Assembly: GCF_030687535.1 (NCBI RefSeq)
Contig: NZ_CP117437.1
Coordinates: 827,501 to 891,500 of the forward strand
DNA: 64,000 nucleotides
Origin: Pseudomonas sp. FP2335
GTDB taxonomy: Bacteria > Pseudomonadota > Gammaproteobacteria > Pseudomonadales > Pseudomonadaceae
Direction: 5' to 3'
Of this stretch, positions 47,357 through 56,809 are shown one piece after another. A model generated the notes under the pieces. It did not search any database and was not told the origin of the DNA. It was given only the letters and a program-made list of their open reading frames with translations. Position 1 is the stretch's first letter. Every line of letters begins with the position of its first letter. Position numbers and translations under genes: made by a program.

Positions 47357-48711
47357 GTGCGGATCTGCAAGCGCGGCTGGACGCCTGGCAGCAGCGCCAG
47401 GCCCAAGCGCTGGCCGGCTTTGCGCCGGTGACGATGCGGGGTCGTATTCAACGCGTCAATGGCATGTTGCTGCAATGCCGGTTGCCCCATTCATGCATCG
47501 GCGACCTGTGCCTGGTGGAAAAAAAGGCCGGCGATTACATGCTGGCCGAAATCATCGGTTTCGATCAGCAGGATGCGGTGCTCAGTGCATTGGGCAACCT
47601 GGAAGGCGTACGCGTGGGCGCCAGCGTGGAGCGCCTCGGGGTGTCGCATCGGGTGCGGGTCAGCGAGGCGTTGCTGGGCCAGGTGCTGGACGGCTTCGGA
47701 CGCCCGATTGCAGGGGAAGGGCCGAGTGCTTTTGTCGAGTCCGATAGCCCGGACACCAGCGCCGTATTGTGCGAGGCACCGCTACCTACGGAGCGGCCGC
47801 GCATCAACCGGGCGCTGGCCACCGGCGTGCGCTCCATCGATGGCCTGTTGACCCTGGGCGAGGGGCAGCGCGTCGGCTTGTTCGCCGGGGCCGGTTGCGG
47901 CAAGACCACGCTGCTGGCCGAGATCGCGCGGAACGTGGAGTGCGATGTGATTGTGTTCGGCCTGATCGGCGAGCGGGGCCGGGAACTGCGCGAGTTCCTC
48001 GATCATGAACTGGATGAGCAGTTGCGCGCCAAGGCGGTGCTGGTGTGTGCCACTTCGGACCGCTCCAGCATGGAGCGTGCCCGTGCGGCATTCACGGCGA
48101 CGGCATTGGCCGAAGGTTTCCGCAGCAAGGGCCAGCGGGTACTGTTGCTGATCGACTCGCTGACGCGTTTTGCCAGGGCCCAGCGTGAAATCGGCCTGGC
48201 TGCCGGCGAGCCGTTGGGCCGCGGCGGCTTGCCGCCTTCGGTCTACAGCCTGTTGCCGCGCCTGGTCGAGCGCGCCGGGCTGACAAACGAGGGCGTGATT
48301 ACCGCGATCTATACGGTGCTGATCGAACAGGACTCGATGAGTGATCCGGTGGCAGACGAGGTTCGCTCGCTGCTTGATGGCCACATCGTGCTGTCGCGCA
48401 AACTCGCTGAGCGCGGGCACTACCCGGCGGTGGATGTGCTGGCCAGCCTTTCACGGATCTTGAGCAATGTCGCCGACCCCGAGGATATTCGCGCCGGCAC
48501 GGCGTTGCGGCGCCTGTTGTCGGCGTATCAGCAGATCGAGTTGATGCTCAAGCTGGGAGAGTACCAGGCCGGCAGCGACATTCTCACCGACCTGGCGGTG
48601 GACAGTCGCCAGGCGGTCGACGGTTTTCTACGCCAGGATCTGCGCGAACCCACACCGATGATGACCACGCTGGAACAACTTAAGGAGCTGACCGGCCATG
48701 TCCCTTTCTAA
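47353..48711 (+). CDS. hrcN: HrcN (SctN), secretion ATPase
   Basis: This 452-aa F1-type ATPase has Walker A GAGCGKTTLL (near residue 180), Walker B VLLLIDSLTR and the family box PSVYSLLPRLVERAG. It unfolds cargo and detaches chaperones at the base of the secretion system. The GTG at 47353 overlaps the hrpQ stop as GTGA with GAGG 7 bases before it, so I prefer it over the TTG at 47350. It overlaps hrpO by 14 bases. Confidence 0.96.
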   Translation: MSADLQARLDAWQQRQAQALAGFAPVTMRGRIQRVNGMLLQCRLPHSCIGDLCLVEKKAGDYMLAEIIGFDQQDAVLSALGNLEGVRVGASVERLGVSHRVRVSEALLGQVLDGFGRPIAGEGPSAFVESDSPDTSAVLCEAPLPTERPRINRALATGVRSIDGLLTLGEGQRVGLFAGAGCGKTTLLAEIARNVECDVIVFGLIGERGRELREFLDHELDEQLRAKAVLVCATSDRSSMERARAAFTATALAEGFRSKGQRVLLLIDSLTRFARAQREIGLAAGEPLGRGGLPPSVYSLLPRLVERAGLTNEGVITAIYTVLIEQDSMSDPVADEVRSLLDGHIVLSRKLAERGHYPAVDVLASLSRILSNVADPEDIRAGTALRRLLSAYQQIELMLKLGEYQAGSDILTDLAVDSRQAVDGFLRQDLREPTPMMTTLEQLKELTGHVPF

Positions 48712-49126
48712 CGGATTGCTGGGTGAGATCGAGACCCTGCGTCGCCTGCGTCGGCACCGGGCAGACCGTGCCGAGCGTGCCCTGAGTGAGGCAAAACGAG
48801 CCCAGCAGACCCTGCTTGTGCATATCCGCCAGGCTGAGGAACGTCTTGAGCAGACCCGGCAGGTGGAGGCTCAGCAAAGTGCCGAGCTGCTCGGCCGGCA
48901 TCAGGGCCAGGTGCTGAGTTTTCAGGCGCTGAAATCCTGGGCCGTACAAGAGCAGGCCCTGAGCGCCAGCACCCGTCACGAGCAGGGGCAACTGTACGCG
49001 TTGCAGGGGCAGCAGGAAGAAAAACAAATCCACGTCAGCGCCGCCCAGAAGCAGGTCACCGCGTGCCTGCGCCAGGTGGAAAAACTTCAGGAATTATCCG
49101 ATTTGTTGGCTCAGGAGCCGATATGA
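48698..49126 (+). CDS. hrpO: HrpO (SctO), central stalk protein
   Basis: This 142-aa, almost wholly coiled-coil protein (Glu/Gln/Arg/Leu-rich, LRRLRRHRADRAERALSEAKRAQQ) matches the FliJ/YscO-like stalk that sits in the ATPase ring. Sequence is poorly conserved in the family; position between hrcN and hrpP decides the name. The stop overlaps the hrpP start (ATGA). Confidence 0.85.
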   Translation: MSLSNGLLGEIETLRRLRRHRADRAERALSEAKRAQQTLLVHIRQAEERLEQTRQVEAQQSAELLGRHQGQVLSFQALKSWAVQEQALSASTRHEQGQLYALQGQQEEKQIHVSAAQKQVTACLRQVEKLQELSDLLAQEPI

Positions 49127-49581
49127 CCCAGGTTTCAAGCAAGCCATACGAACGTCCACGGCCGCGTGAATCGCGCGAGGATCGCGACCCGGCAATGGCA
49201 GGTGTGGTGCCTTGGGAGCAAGGACGGTTATTTGCCCAGTTGTTTGGTGATGACGCTGCGCACACAGGGTATGGCGCTGCCCAGTCGGGCATGGGGATGC
49301 CGGCCGCTGTCGCGATGATCGACGCGCTTGCTGAGCAACTGGCACCCCAGGTGTTGGGTGCGGCGCAATGGCCGTTGCAGGCGACGTTGTACATGCCGCG
49401 CCTGGGGCGGATCAAAGCCAGTGTGCGGCGAGAGCAGAACGTCTGGGGCATTGAATTGGAGGCAGAGCATGAGGCGACGTCGCGCTGGCTCTGCGGCGTG
49501 CGGCAACAATGCCAGGAGCGTATGGCGGGAGCACTGGGCTCGCCGGTCAGCCTGCATTTGCCCGATGCTCGCCCGGCGTGA
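49123..49581 (+). CDS. hrpP: HrpP (SctP), needle/pilus-length and substrate-switch protein
   Basis: This 152-aa protein begins MTQVSSKPYERPRPRE with a Pro/Arg-rich, probably disordered N-terminal third, then a small C-terminal T3S4-like domain (QATLYMPRLGRIKASVRREQN to LHLPDARPA). SctP proteins are secreted and switch the apparatus to late substrates by acting on HrcU. ATG 49123 overlaps the hrpO stop; the upstream in-frame extension lies within hrpO. Confidence 0.8.
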   Translation: MTQVSSKPYERPRPRESREDRDPAMAGVVPWEQGRLFAQLFGDDAAHTGYGAAQSGMGMPAAVAMIDALAEQLAPQVLGAAQWPLQATLYMPRLGRIKASVRREQNVWGIELEAEHEATSRWLCGVRQQCQERMAGALGSPVSLHLPDARPA

Positions 49582-50591
49582 TGCTCTCGCGTCTGGTACT
49601 GCCGCAGATCCCGGGTGACACCGTTGCCGCGCGACGCCGACTGGGGCGTGGCTTGAGCTTGCCATTCGAGGTCGCCGGAGCACGTGGTGAGCTGCGGATG
49701 GAGCCTGGGCCTGCACCCGTCAGTGCCCCATCGCTGTGTTTTGAAACGGTTTGCGGGGTACTGGCATTCGCCCAGCCGGGGCCGGTGCTCAGCCTGCTGG
49801 GCGAGTGCCCGGTGACGTTGGCCCCGTCCGGCAATGACCCGGATTCGTGGTTCTGGGCCTTGTTCCAACATCACTTGAGCCCGCAGATCAGCAGGCTGCT
49901 GGGCGACGTTCGCTTGAGCGAGTCCGCCCGCCCTGAGGGCTTTGGCTGTCGCCTGGTGGTGACATTGGGAGCCTCCCGTGTGGATGCCTATATGTGGCTG
50001 ACGCCACAGAGTTTCCTCTCGTTGTGCGCGGCCGCCCCCTGGCGGGGCATTGCGGCACCGCTGCCGGCAGCGTTTCAACTGGCGATCGCCGTGACCGTCG
50101 GACGTGTGCAACTGCCCTTTGCACAGGTGCGCGGCCTGCAGGCCGGCGATGTGCTGGTGTTCGAACAAGCATTTTTTCAAGCGCAGGGGCCCGGCCATCT
50201 GCAGGTCGGCAGGCAGCAATTGCACGGTTGCATTGACGATGACGCCGGGCCGTTGCGGCTTACTGTTACTTCTATCGAGGACGTGTGTGTGGATGAGAAC
50301 TTTGCAGTACCTGGCGTGGCCGGGCCTGAGGCGGATGAACCCGTAGTGGATGTATTTGGCCACGAGCCATTCGATGAGTTGAGCATGGCGTTGAATGTGC
50401 GTTGTGGAACGCTGAATCTCACCCTCGGCGAACTGCGCAACCTTGCGCCAGGTTCGGTGCTGGGCATCAGTGGTTTTGCACCGGGCATGGCCGGTCTCTA
50501 CTACGGTGACAGAGCCATTGGCCTCGGGCAGTTGGTGGAGGTGGACGGGCGCCTCGGATTGCAGATGTCTCGTGTGAATTTTTCCCGATGA
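49581..50591 (+). CDS. hrcQ: HrcQ (SctQ), sorting-platform C-ring protein, undivided
   Basis: This 336-aa protein begins [15 protein letters not shown] and ends with a SpoA/FliN-type surface-presentation domain ([28 protein letters not shown]). In P. syringae the protein is split into HrcQa and HrcQb; here it is one open gene. An in-frame GTG at 50289 with GAGG 8 bases before it could give a separate C-terminal product of 100 aa, as in YscQ and SpaO. The ATG overlaps the hrpP stop (TGATG); 4 bases overlap hrcR. Confidence 0.9.
   Translation: MLSRLVLPQIPGDTVAARRRLGRGLSLPFEVAGARGELRMEPGPAPVSAPSLCFETVCGVLAFAQPGPVLSLLGECPVTLAPSGNDPDSWFWALFQHHLSPQISRLLGDVRLSESARPEGFGCRLVVTLGASRVDAYMWLTPQSFLSLCAAAPWRGIAAPLPAAFQLAIAVTVGRVQLPFAQVRGLQAGDVLVFEQAFFQAQGPGHLQVGRQQLHGCIDDDAGPLRLTVTSIEDVCVDENFAVPGVAGPEADEPVVDVFGHEPFDELSMALNVRCGTLNLTLGELRNLAPGSVLGISGFAPGMAGLYYGDRAIGLGQLVEVDGRLGLQMSRVNFSR
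50277..50291 (+). promoter_or_regulatory. Candidate internal translation start in hrcQ
   Basis: GAGG at 50277-50280 precedes two in-frame GTG codons, at 50283 (2-base spacing, too close) and 50289 (8-base spacing, good). Initiation at 50289 would make a 100-aa FliN-like protein. Confidence 0.45.
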
Positions 50592-51241
50592 GCTTGCAAG
50601 GAATCGATCCTCTCGTTCTGGCGCTGTTTCTGGGCGCGTTGTCATTGATGCCCATGCTGCTGATCGTGTGCACGGCGTTTCTCAAGATCGTGATCGTGCT
50701 GATGATTACCCGCAACGCCATCGGCGTGCAGCAGGTGCCGCCGAGCATGGCCATCAATGGCATCGCACTGGCGGCGACGCTGTTTATCATGGCGCCTGTC
50801 GGCTACCAGATAGCGGAGGTGGTCAAGGTTTCGCCGCTGGACCTCAGCAGTGTGCAAAGCATGCTGCAGACCGGCCAGGAGGCCATCCAACCGCTGCGTA
50901 CATTCATGCTGCGCAATGTTGACCCGGATGTGCTGACCCATCTGCTGGAAAATACGGCGCGCCTGTGGCCTGCCCAAATGGCCCGGGAGGTCCAGCGTGA
51001 AGACCTGATCCTGCTGGTCCCGGCGTTCGTGTTGTCGCAGTTGCAGGCCGGGTTCGAGATCGGCTTTCTGATCTACATCCCGTTTATCGTGATCGACCTG
51101 ATCGTCTCCAACCTGCTCTTGGCGCTGGGCATGCAGATGGTCTCGCCGATGACCATTTCCCTACCGCTCAAATTGCTCCTGTTCGTGCTGGTCTCCGGCT
51201 GGTCACGGTTGCTCGACAGCCTGTTCCTTTCTTATCTCTGA
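50588..51241 (+). CDS. hrcR: HrcR (SctR), export-gate core
   Basis: This 217-aa protein of the FliP/SpaP family has four membrane helices and conserved segments [42 protein letters not shown] and [37 protein letters not shown]. Five copies form the core of the export gate with HrcS and HrcT. The frame is complete; it overlaps hrcQ by 4 bases. Confidence 0.97.
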   Translation: MSLQGIDPLVLALFLGALSLMPMLLIVCTAFLKIVIVLMITRNAIGVQQVPPSMAINGIALAATLFIMAPVGYQIAEVVKVSPLDLSSVQSMLQTGQEAIQPLRTFMLRNVDPDVLTHLLENTARLWPAQMAREVQREDLILLVPAFVLSQLQAGFEIGFLIYIPFIVIDLIVSNLLLALGMQMVSPMTISLPLKLLLFVLVSGWSRLLDSLFLSYL

Positions 51242-51248
51242 GTCGCTT

Positions 51249-51512
51249 ATGGAACCTATCGTGCTGTTCAAGCAGGGCATGTTGCTGGTGGTGGTGTTGT
51301 CGGCGCCGCCGTTGATCGTGGCCGTGGTGGTAGGGGTGATGACCTCGCTGGTGCAGGCGCTGATGCAGGTTCAGGATCAGACGCTGCCCTTTGGCATCAA
51401 GCTGGTGGCGGTGGGGATCACGCTGATCCTTACCGGCCGCTGGATCGGTGTTGAGTTGATCCAGTTGATCAACCTGACCTTTGAAATGATCGGCCGTTCG
51501 GCCCTGAACTGA
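51249..51512 (+). CDS. hrcS: HrcS (SctS), export-gate core
   Basis: This 87-aa two-helix protein of the FliQ/SpaQ family has a clear match (LFKQGMLLVVVLSAPPLIVAVVVGVMTSLVQALMQVQDQTLPFGIKL). It packs around the HrcR/HrcT core. It lies 7 bases after hrcR. Confidence 0.96.
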   Translation: MEPIVLFKQGMLLVVVLSAPPLIVAVVVGVMTSLVQALMQVQDQTLPFGIKLVAVGITLILTGRWIGVELIQLINLTFEMIGRSALN

Positions 51513-51522
51513 GGTCTGGCCT

Positions 51523-52311
51523 GTGCTGCCGTATGTGGAGTATCTACCGAGCCTGGTCATCGCCATGGCGCGGATCTATCCGTGCGCCATATTGGTGGCG
51601 GCATTCTGTTTTCAACATATTCGCGGTATGCCCCGGCATGCCATCGTGATGGTGCTGGCCTTGCTGCCGGCACCGGGCATCCATGCGCTGTTGGCGGGCC
51701 AGGACTATTCGATGCTGATGCTTGGCGGGTTGGTCCTCAAGGAGGTCATCCTCGGGCTTCTGCTGGGGGTGTTGCTGTCGATGCCGTTCTGGATCTTCGA
51801 GTCGGTGGGGGCGTTGCTGGACAACCAGCGCGGCGCCCTGGCCGGTGGGCAGCTCAACCCGTCGCTGGGGCCGGACGCGACACCCTGCGGGCACATGTTC
51901 AAGCAACTGGCGATATTTCTGTTGATGGTCAGCGTCGGCTTGGGGGCACTGACCCAGGTGATCTGGGACAGTTATCGGATATGGCCGCCCACGGTCTGGT
52001 TCCCGTTGCCGTCGGCCAACGGGATGGGGGTGTTTGTGGATCTGCTCGGCGACACCTTCATGCACATGATGCTCTACGCCGCGCCTTTCATTGCGGTGCT
52101 GTTGTTGCTGGAATTCGGTATTGCGTTGCTGGGGGTTTACAGTCAGCAGTTGCAGGTAAGCACGCTGGCGCCGCCGCTCAAATGCCTCGCGGGGCTCGGC
52201 ATTCTGCTGTTGTATTTTGCGTTGTTACAGGACTTGATTGTCGGTCGCATGGGCCTGCTCGGTGATCTCAAGCATTCACTGGCGCTGCTGTTCAAGGTCG
52301 GTTCAGCATGA
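51523..52311 (+). CDS. hrcT: HrcT (SctT), export-gate core
   Basis: This 262-aa protein of the FliR/SpaR family has about six membrane helices and the segment VGALLDNQRGALAGGQLNPSLGPDATPCGHMFKQL typical of SctT. It begins with GTG at 51523 (MLPYVEYLPSLV) with TGAGG nearby upstream. The frame is intact to the 4-base overlap with hrcU. Confidence 0.95.
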   Translation: MLPYVEYLPSLVIAMARIYPCAILVAAFCFQHIRGMPRHAIVMVLALLPAPGIHALLAGQDYSMLMLGGLVLKEVILGLLLGVLLSMPFWIFESVGALLDNQRGALAGGQLNPSLGPDATPCGHMFKQLAIFLLMVSVGLGALTQVIWDSYRIWPPTVWFPLPSANGMGVFVDLLGDTFMHMMLYAAPFIAVLLLLEFGIALLGVYSQQLQVSTLAPPLKCLAGLGILLLYFALLQDLIVGRMGLLGDLKHSLALLFKVGSA

Positions 52312-53405
52312 GTGACTCAGGCGAAAAGAAGCACCCCGCGTCGGCCAAAAAACTGCGGGACCAGCGTAAGAAAGGCCAGGTCTCCCAAAGCCAGGATGTG
52401 GGCAAGTTGATGGTGTTGACGGCCATCAGCGAGATCGCGCTGATGACGGCCGAGACCAGTATGCAACGTTTCCAGCAGTTGATAGTGCTGCCGATGTCGC
52501 GCATGAACCAACCCTTCATGCGAGCACTGGAAGAAGTGTTGTTCGAGGGGCTGGCGCTGTTTTTTTCGTTCGCCCTGTTGATGGCCGGGGTGGCGATTGC
52601 GATGAAGCTGATCAGCAGTTGGATGCAAATCGGGTTGCTGTTTGCACCGGAGGTCCTGAAACTCGATTTCAATCGCCTCAATCCGCTCAATCAACTCAAG
52701 CAGATGTTCTCCGCACAGTCGTTGATCAACCTGTTGATGAGTATCGCCAAAGCGTTGCTGCTGGGCCTGGCGTTGTACATGGTGATCATGCCGTCGCTGG
52801 GTGCATTGATTAACCTGGCCAATAGCGACCTGCAAAGTTACCTCCTCGCGTTGATCACGTTGTTCCGCCACTTGCTGCACGCTTGTCTGGGGTTGCTGCT
52901 GGTGTTGGCGCTGATCGATTTTTCCATGCAAAAACACTTCTTTGCCAAGCGCATGCGCATGACCCAGGTGGAGGTGCTCAAGGAATACAAGGACATGGAA
53001 GGCGACCCCCACGTGAAAGGGCAACGGCGCTCGCTCGCCTTCCAGTTGTCCCAGGAGGAGCCCAAGGTCAAGCTGCCCAAGCTGGAGGAGGCCGACATGC
53101 TGGTGGTCAACCCGACGCACTTTGCCGTGGCCTTGTATTACCGCCCTGGAAAAACCCCACTGCCTCTATTGGTGGACAAAGGTACGGACGCCGATGCTCG
53201 CCAGTTGATCGCGCGGGCGAAGGCCGCAGAGGTTCCGGTGATTCAGTGCGTATGGCTGGCCCGCACCCTCTACCCCCAAAAGCTGGGGGCCAGCATCCCT
53301 CGGGAAACCTTGCAGGCCGTAGCCATCATCTATCGCACGTTGCGTGAGCTGGATGATGAAGCCAAGCGTGAAACCCTCGAGCTGCCTGAGCTTGAACAGC
53401 GTTGA
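52308..53405 (+). CDS. hrcU: HrcU (SctU), autocleaving switch protein
   Basis: This 365-aa protein of the FlhB/YscU family begins SGEKKHPASAKKLRDQRKKGQVSQSQD, has four membrane helices (about 30-215) and a cytoplasmic domain with the self-cleavage motif NPTH (near residue 266). Cleavage between Asn and Pro, together with HrpP, switches substrate class. Its 3' end forms one arm of a hairpin with the short gap before the convergent hrpT. Confidence 0.96.
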   Translation: MSDSGEKKHPASAKKLRDQRKKGQVSQSQDVGKLMVLTAISEIALMTAETSMQRFQQLIVLPMSRMNQPFMRALEEVLFEGLALFFSFALLMAGVAIAMKLISSWMQIGLLFAPEVLKLDFNRLNPLNQLKQMFSAQSLINLLMSIAKALLLGLALYMVIMPSLGALINLANSDLQSYLLALITLFRHLLHACLGLLLVLALIDFSMQKHFFAKRMRMTQVEVLKEYKDMEGDPHVKGQRRSLAFQLSQEEPKVKLPKLEEADMLVVNPTHFAVALYYRPGKTPLPLLVDKGTDADARQLIARAKAAEVPVIQCVWLARTLYPQKLGASIPRETLQAVAIIYRTLRELDDEAKRETLELPELEQR

Positions 53406-53419
53406 GCAGCAGGCAGCTC
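53379..53419. terminator. Hairpin at the hrcU/hrpT convergence
   Basis: GAGCTGCCTG at 53379 and CAGGCAGCTC at 53410 are perfect 10-base arms around 21 bases that include the hrcU stop. No T-run follows, so it may be an inefficient or two-way terminator. Confidence 0.5.
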
Positions 53420-53427
53420 GGGGGCAG

Positions 53428-53631
53428 TCATCGCTCCAGCGACACCGTTTGATAGTCCGCACGTTCTCCCGCCGGGCCGGGTTCGACGCGCATCTGCGGT
53501 GGCCACCAGATGATCAGCTTGTTCGGAGACGATTGCGGGCGAGAGCAGGAGTCGCCCTTGCAGGTTGGGGTGCAACCGGCGACAAGCAATACCGCGCCGA
53601 TCAGGGAGGCGTATAACATTTTGTGCTTCAT
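53428..53631 (-). CDS. hrpT: HrpT lipoprotein (secretin-associated)
   Basis: This 67-aa protein has a lipoprotein signal with lipobox LVAGC (C20) and a short mature part (TPTCKGDSCSRPQ). Small lipoproteins at this position in Hrp clusters, directly after hrcC, are called HrpT and act with the HrcC secretin in the outer membrane. The ATG overlaps the hrcC stop by 4 bases. In P. syringae hrpV follows; here there is no room for it before hrcU. Confidence 0.85.
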   Translation of the reverse strand: MKHKMLYASLIGAVLLVAGCTPTCKGDSCSRPQSSPNKLIIWWPPQMRVEPGPAGERADYQTVSLER

Positions 53632-55763
53632 GGTTTGGCCTTCTGGGCTGGGCTGATCAATGAGGGGCGAGGTACACCGAGATGTTCATCCTTGACCACC
53701 GGGCGCATGGCGATAAACACCTCGGCTTCTTCACCCGGCTTGAGCCACGCACGTGGCCAGACACTGACGGCCAGGGTGTGCGAATTGCTGCACTCCTTCT
53801 CATCGATGCGCACATTGCGGTTGAACGTGTTGCGCAGCACCACGACGGCCACGTTGTATTCCGGGCCCGCATACCACTGGCTGCGTTCGGTGTTTAGCTC
53901 AAGTAATTTTCGGGTATCGCACAAGGTGTTCAGGCTCAGTGGCATGGGGGCTGCCTTGAACGTCTTGGGCACTTCGCCACTGACCAGGCGCGCCAAGGTG
54001 TTGATAATGTCGCTGCGCTTGATCACCGGTGCGTGAGGGGCCGTGCGCCTGGCCAGCGGCGCGAGGGCGGTCTGCAGTTCTGCCTGGTCGGCCTGCGGCA
54101 GGTAGCGCGACGGGTCGGACTGGTCGCCGATCACGCGTGGGGTCAGGATGAACAGGCGTTCACGCCGGTTGTTCTGCCGTTCGGTGGAGGAGAACAGCGC
54201 CTTGCCCAGCAGTGGAATATCCCCCAGCAGCGGCACCTTGTTTTGCTTGTCTGTGCTTTCGGTGACATGGAAGCCACCGACCACCAAGGAGCGTTTTTCC
54301 GCCATGACCGCCTGGGTGCTGACCTTGCCCTGGCTGGTACTGGGGTTGCCGTTCACGGGGTTGGGCGCACCGAAATTACCGTCCTCGATATCGATCGCCA
54401 AATGCACTTGATGGCTGCCGCGGCTGGTGATGACCCGCGGTATGACACGAAAGCTGGTGCCAACGACGATCGGCATGATCGTTACGTTGTCGCGGCCGGG
54501 CGTGAGGTACTGGGTGCGGTTGAAGTCGATGACCGCAGGCTGGTTTTCCAGGGTCAGTACGGAAGGGTTGGAGACCATGGTTGCCAGCCCCTTGGCCTCC
54601 AGCGCGCGGATGTCGGCGTAGAAGCGATCGCGGTTTTCAATTGATAGCTGGGAAGTGGTACCGGGTGCGAAATTCGTGAAGCCCGCGCTGAAGCGGCTGT
54701 TCTGGAAGCCCCAGTTGACCCCGAACTCACGCAGTTGCGTGCGCTCGATGTCGAGGATGATGGCATCGATTTCCACCAGCTTGCGTGCGACGTCGAGTTG
54801 GGTGATCAACTCGCGGTACATGACCTGGCGCTCGGGTAAGTCGTAGATCAGCACAGCGTTGTTGCGCACGTCGGCTTCGACGCGGATGCGGCTGCTGCTC
54901 GCAGGCGCGCGAGGGGTCAGCGTCGCGCCCGTTTCCAATTGCCCGGTGTTGGTGCCGAGCATCTGGCCTAGCAACGGGTTTCCCAGGCGCGGAACATTCG
55001 GCACCAGAGGGGAGGGCTGGGTAGCCGCGGGACGTGAGTTCATGCCTGGGATCGTCGACGAGGGACGTGGCTCCAGCAGCCCTCGCAAAATGCTGGCCAC
55101 CCCGGGGATTTTCAGTTTCTCTCCGCGATAATCCACCAAACGATCCGCCGCGTTAGCGAACTTCAACGGGTAGCTCAACACATTTTGCTTCTCGTCCGGC
55201 GAGCGACGCTGGCTGCTGAATTGCTTGATCTGCTCGATGTACCGCCGCGGGCCGGAAACCAGTACGACGCCTTCCTCGGGCAACTCGCCCCAACCGAACC
55301 GGCTGTCGAGCAAGCCGATATCAGTCAGTGCCTGCTTGAGGTCGGCGATGGTCTCGGAGGAAACCTCCAGTCGCGTCGACTCTTGCTGGTCCAAGGTGCT
55401 GATATAGAGCGTGTTGTTGTACAGATACCACTGGAAGCGGTGTTCCACGCCCAGCCTGTCGAGCATCGATTGTGGGGTGTTTGCGCGTATCTTGCCGTTG
55501 ACGATGCCTTCCAGCAGGCCTTCGACTTGCAGTTGGGTACCAAAGGTCTGTGCGAAGTCTTCGAGCACCTCGCGCAGCGGTTTGTGCTCGGCCTCGTAGG
55601 CGTAGGCCGTGTTTTTCCATTCGGGAGGGACGGCAGCGAAGCTACTGTGTGAAGCGCTCAGCAGCCAAGGCAGTACGATCAGACCAGGCCAACAGCGGCG
55701 TTTTTGCGTGTGGTTGGGCGAAACGTTGCGCAAGCAGTCAGGCTTGTCAGTCTTGTTATTCAT
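53628..55763 (-). CDS. hrcC: HrcC (SctC), outer-membrane secretin
   Basis: This 711-aa protein has a signal region ending near AVPPEWKN (about residue 45), periplasmic N0/N1/N3 domains and a C-terminal secretin domain (VEIDAIILDIERTQLREFGVNW, then VPLLGDIPLLGKALFSS). It forms the outer-membrane ring. An in-frame extension to 55892 has no good start; MNNKTDKPDCLRN at 55763 is used. The usual neighbour hrpG is absent between hrcC and hrpF: the 115-base gap shows no frame. Confidence 0.94.
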   Translation of the reverse strand: MNNKTDKPDCLRNVSPNHTQKRRCWPGLIVLPWLLSASHSSFAAVPPEWKNTAYAYEAEHKPLREVLEDFAQTFGTQLQVEGLLEGIVNGKIRANTPQSMLDRLGVEHRFQWYLYNNTLYISTLDQQESTRLEVSSETIADLKQALTDIGLLDSRFGWGELPEEGVVLVSGPRRYIEQIKQFSSQRRSPDEKQNVLSYPLKFANAADRLVDYRGEKLKIPGVASILRGLLEPRPSSTIPGMNSRPAATQPSPLVPNVPRLGNPLLGQMLGTNTGQLETGATLTPRAPASSSRIRVEADVRNNAVLIYDLPERQVMYRELITQLDVARKLVEIDAIILDIERTQLREFGVNWGFQNSRFSAGFTNFAPGTTSQLSIENRDRFYADIRALEAKGLATMVSNPSVLTLENQPAVIDFNRTQYLTPGRDNVTIMPIVVGTSFRVIPRVITSRGSHQVHLAIDIEDGNFGAPNPVNGNPSTSQGKVSTQAVMAEKRSLVVGGFHVTESTDKQNKVPLLGDIPLLGKALFSSTERQNNRRERLFILTPRVIGDQSDPSRYLPQADQAELQTALAPLARRTAPHAPVIKRSDIINTLARLVSGEVPKTFKAAPMPLSLNTLCDTRKLLELNTERSQWYAGPEYNVAVVVLRNTFNRNVRIDEKECSNSHTLAVSVWPRAWLKPGEEAEVFIAMRPVVKDEHLGVPRPSLISPAQKAKP

Positions 55764-55878
55764 GGGAAGTCTCTGAATTTGGCGGGAGCGGAGGTTGCGG
55801 GGTGAACGAGGACTGCAGCGTGTTGGCAGGGAGGGGGCCTCGATTCGCGAGTGCCCACGTCCTGTATTCAACCGATAC

Positions 55879-56115
55879 TCAGGGAATACCATCGAAGACG
55901 ATTTTTCCCTGATCGGCCCGGTAGTTGGTCAGGGCCTGAGTGGTAGTCAGAAGCTGGTTTGCACTCATCTTTATGTCCAGCGCCTGATTCAACAACGCCG
56001 CGAATGTTTCGCTATCCAGTTCCTCGTCGGGCGTTTTTCTTATCTGATCCATTTGTTTTCTGACGGTGTCCAGCTCTCGGTACTGCCGTTGGTGCTGCCG
56101 GTAATCAAAGTTCAT
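55879..56115 (-). CDS. hrpF: HrpF-like small protein (pilin chaperone position)
   Basis: This 78-aa charged, helical protein (MNFDYRQHQRQYRELDTVRKQMDQ) sits first in the hrcC operon, directly after an hrp box, exactly where hrpF is found in P. syringae. HrpF there is a cytoplasmic protein needed for pilus assembly and binds HrpA. GGAGG lies 8 bases before the ATG. The family is small and divergent, so position carries much of the weight. Confidence 0.75.
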   Translation of the reverse strand: MNFDYRQHQRQYRELDTVRKQMDQIRKTPDEELDSETFAALLNQALDIKMSANQLLTTTQALTNYRADQGKIVFDGIP

Positions 56116-56143
56116 AGGGGCATCCTCCAGTGACGTGCCCCTG

Positions 56144-56171
56144 TGTGTGGTTCAAATTTGGTAACGGTTCC
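56144..56171 (-). promoter_or_regulatory. hrp box (HrpL promoter) of the hrpF-hrcC-hrpT operon
   Basis: On the minus strand GGAACC, 15 bases, CCACACA: a perfect consensus match, 28 bases before the hrpF ATG. Confidence 0.9.
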
Positions 56172-56218
56172 AGGCGCCGATCATGCAGTGGCAATGTCCG
56201 GGCATTTCTGGATATTTC

Positions 56219-56809
56219 CTACTTGCGCGGCGGCTGCGGGTCCAGCAGAAACAAGCTCTCGACGGCGCGCTGCCATTCAACGTGGAAACTGCCTTCTTCT
56301 GTTTCCAGGATGAGTGTCTGGGGCGGGAGGGCGTCGTCCAGACGCAGGCTCCAGCGTACCTCGGTGTTGATATGCAGCCACTGCTCCACGTGTGCTTGAT
56401 CAGCGGGGTGGCAGGCCAGCGCGGCGTTGGGGCGGGGGATCAGTGGGTCCAGCAACTTGTTGAGCAAGGCACTGATGCGCTCTGCGGGAGGGGTCATCTC
56501 CAGCAAGCTGCTTAGCGCTTGTTGGGTGATGGTGGTGGCGAATCTTTCACACTGGTCGCCGATTGTCTGTCGTTCGGCTTCCCACCGCTGCAGTTGGTGG
56601 TTGGCACGTTGCCAGAACTCTTCGTGCGCCTGCTTGAGTATTTGCGCGCTCTGCTCTTGCGCCTGCTGCAGCAGCGTCTCGGCCTGCGCCTGGGCGTTGT
56701 CGAGCACATGCTCTGCGCGCTGGTTGTCGGCGAGCAGTTCCCTTGAGATCACGGGCTGCGACAGGCTGGCAGAAGACGTCAATAATTCAATCTTGCGTCG
56801 GCAGAGCAT
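56219..56809 (-). CDS. hrpE: HrpE (SctL), ATPase stator
   Basis: This 196-aa protein of the FliH/YscL family has an N-terminal coiled coil (EHVLDNAQAQAETLLQQAQEQSAQILKQAHEEFWQRANHQLQRWEAE, residues 32-78) and a C-terminal domain (DDALPPQTLILETEEGSFHVEWQRAVESL). It connects the ATPase to the sorting platform. MLCRRKIELLTSS at 56809 is the family-like start. It overlaps hrpD by 23 bases. The next gene downstream has its own hrp box. Confidence 0.88.
   Translation of the reverse strand: MLCRRKIELLTSSASLSQPVISRELLADNQRAEHVLDNAQAQAETLLQQAQEQSAQILKQAHEEFWQRANHQLQRWEAERQTIGDQCERFATTITQQALSSLLEMTPPAERISALLNKLLDPLIPRPNAALACHPADQAHVEQWLHINTEVRWSLRLDDALPPQTLILETEEGSFHVEWQRAVESLFLLDPQPPRK

Noticed and set aside
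49056..50645. A 529-codon open frame on the minus strand
   Set aside because: It is antisense to hrpP and hrcQ, which are in a coupled operon with matched overlaps.
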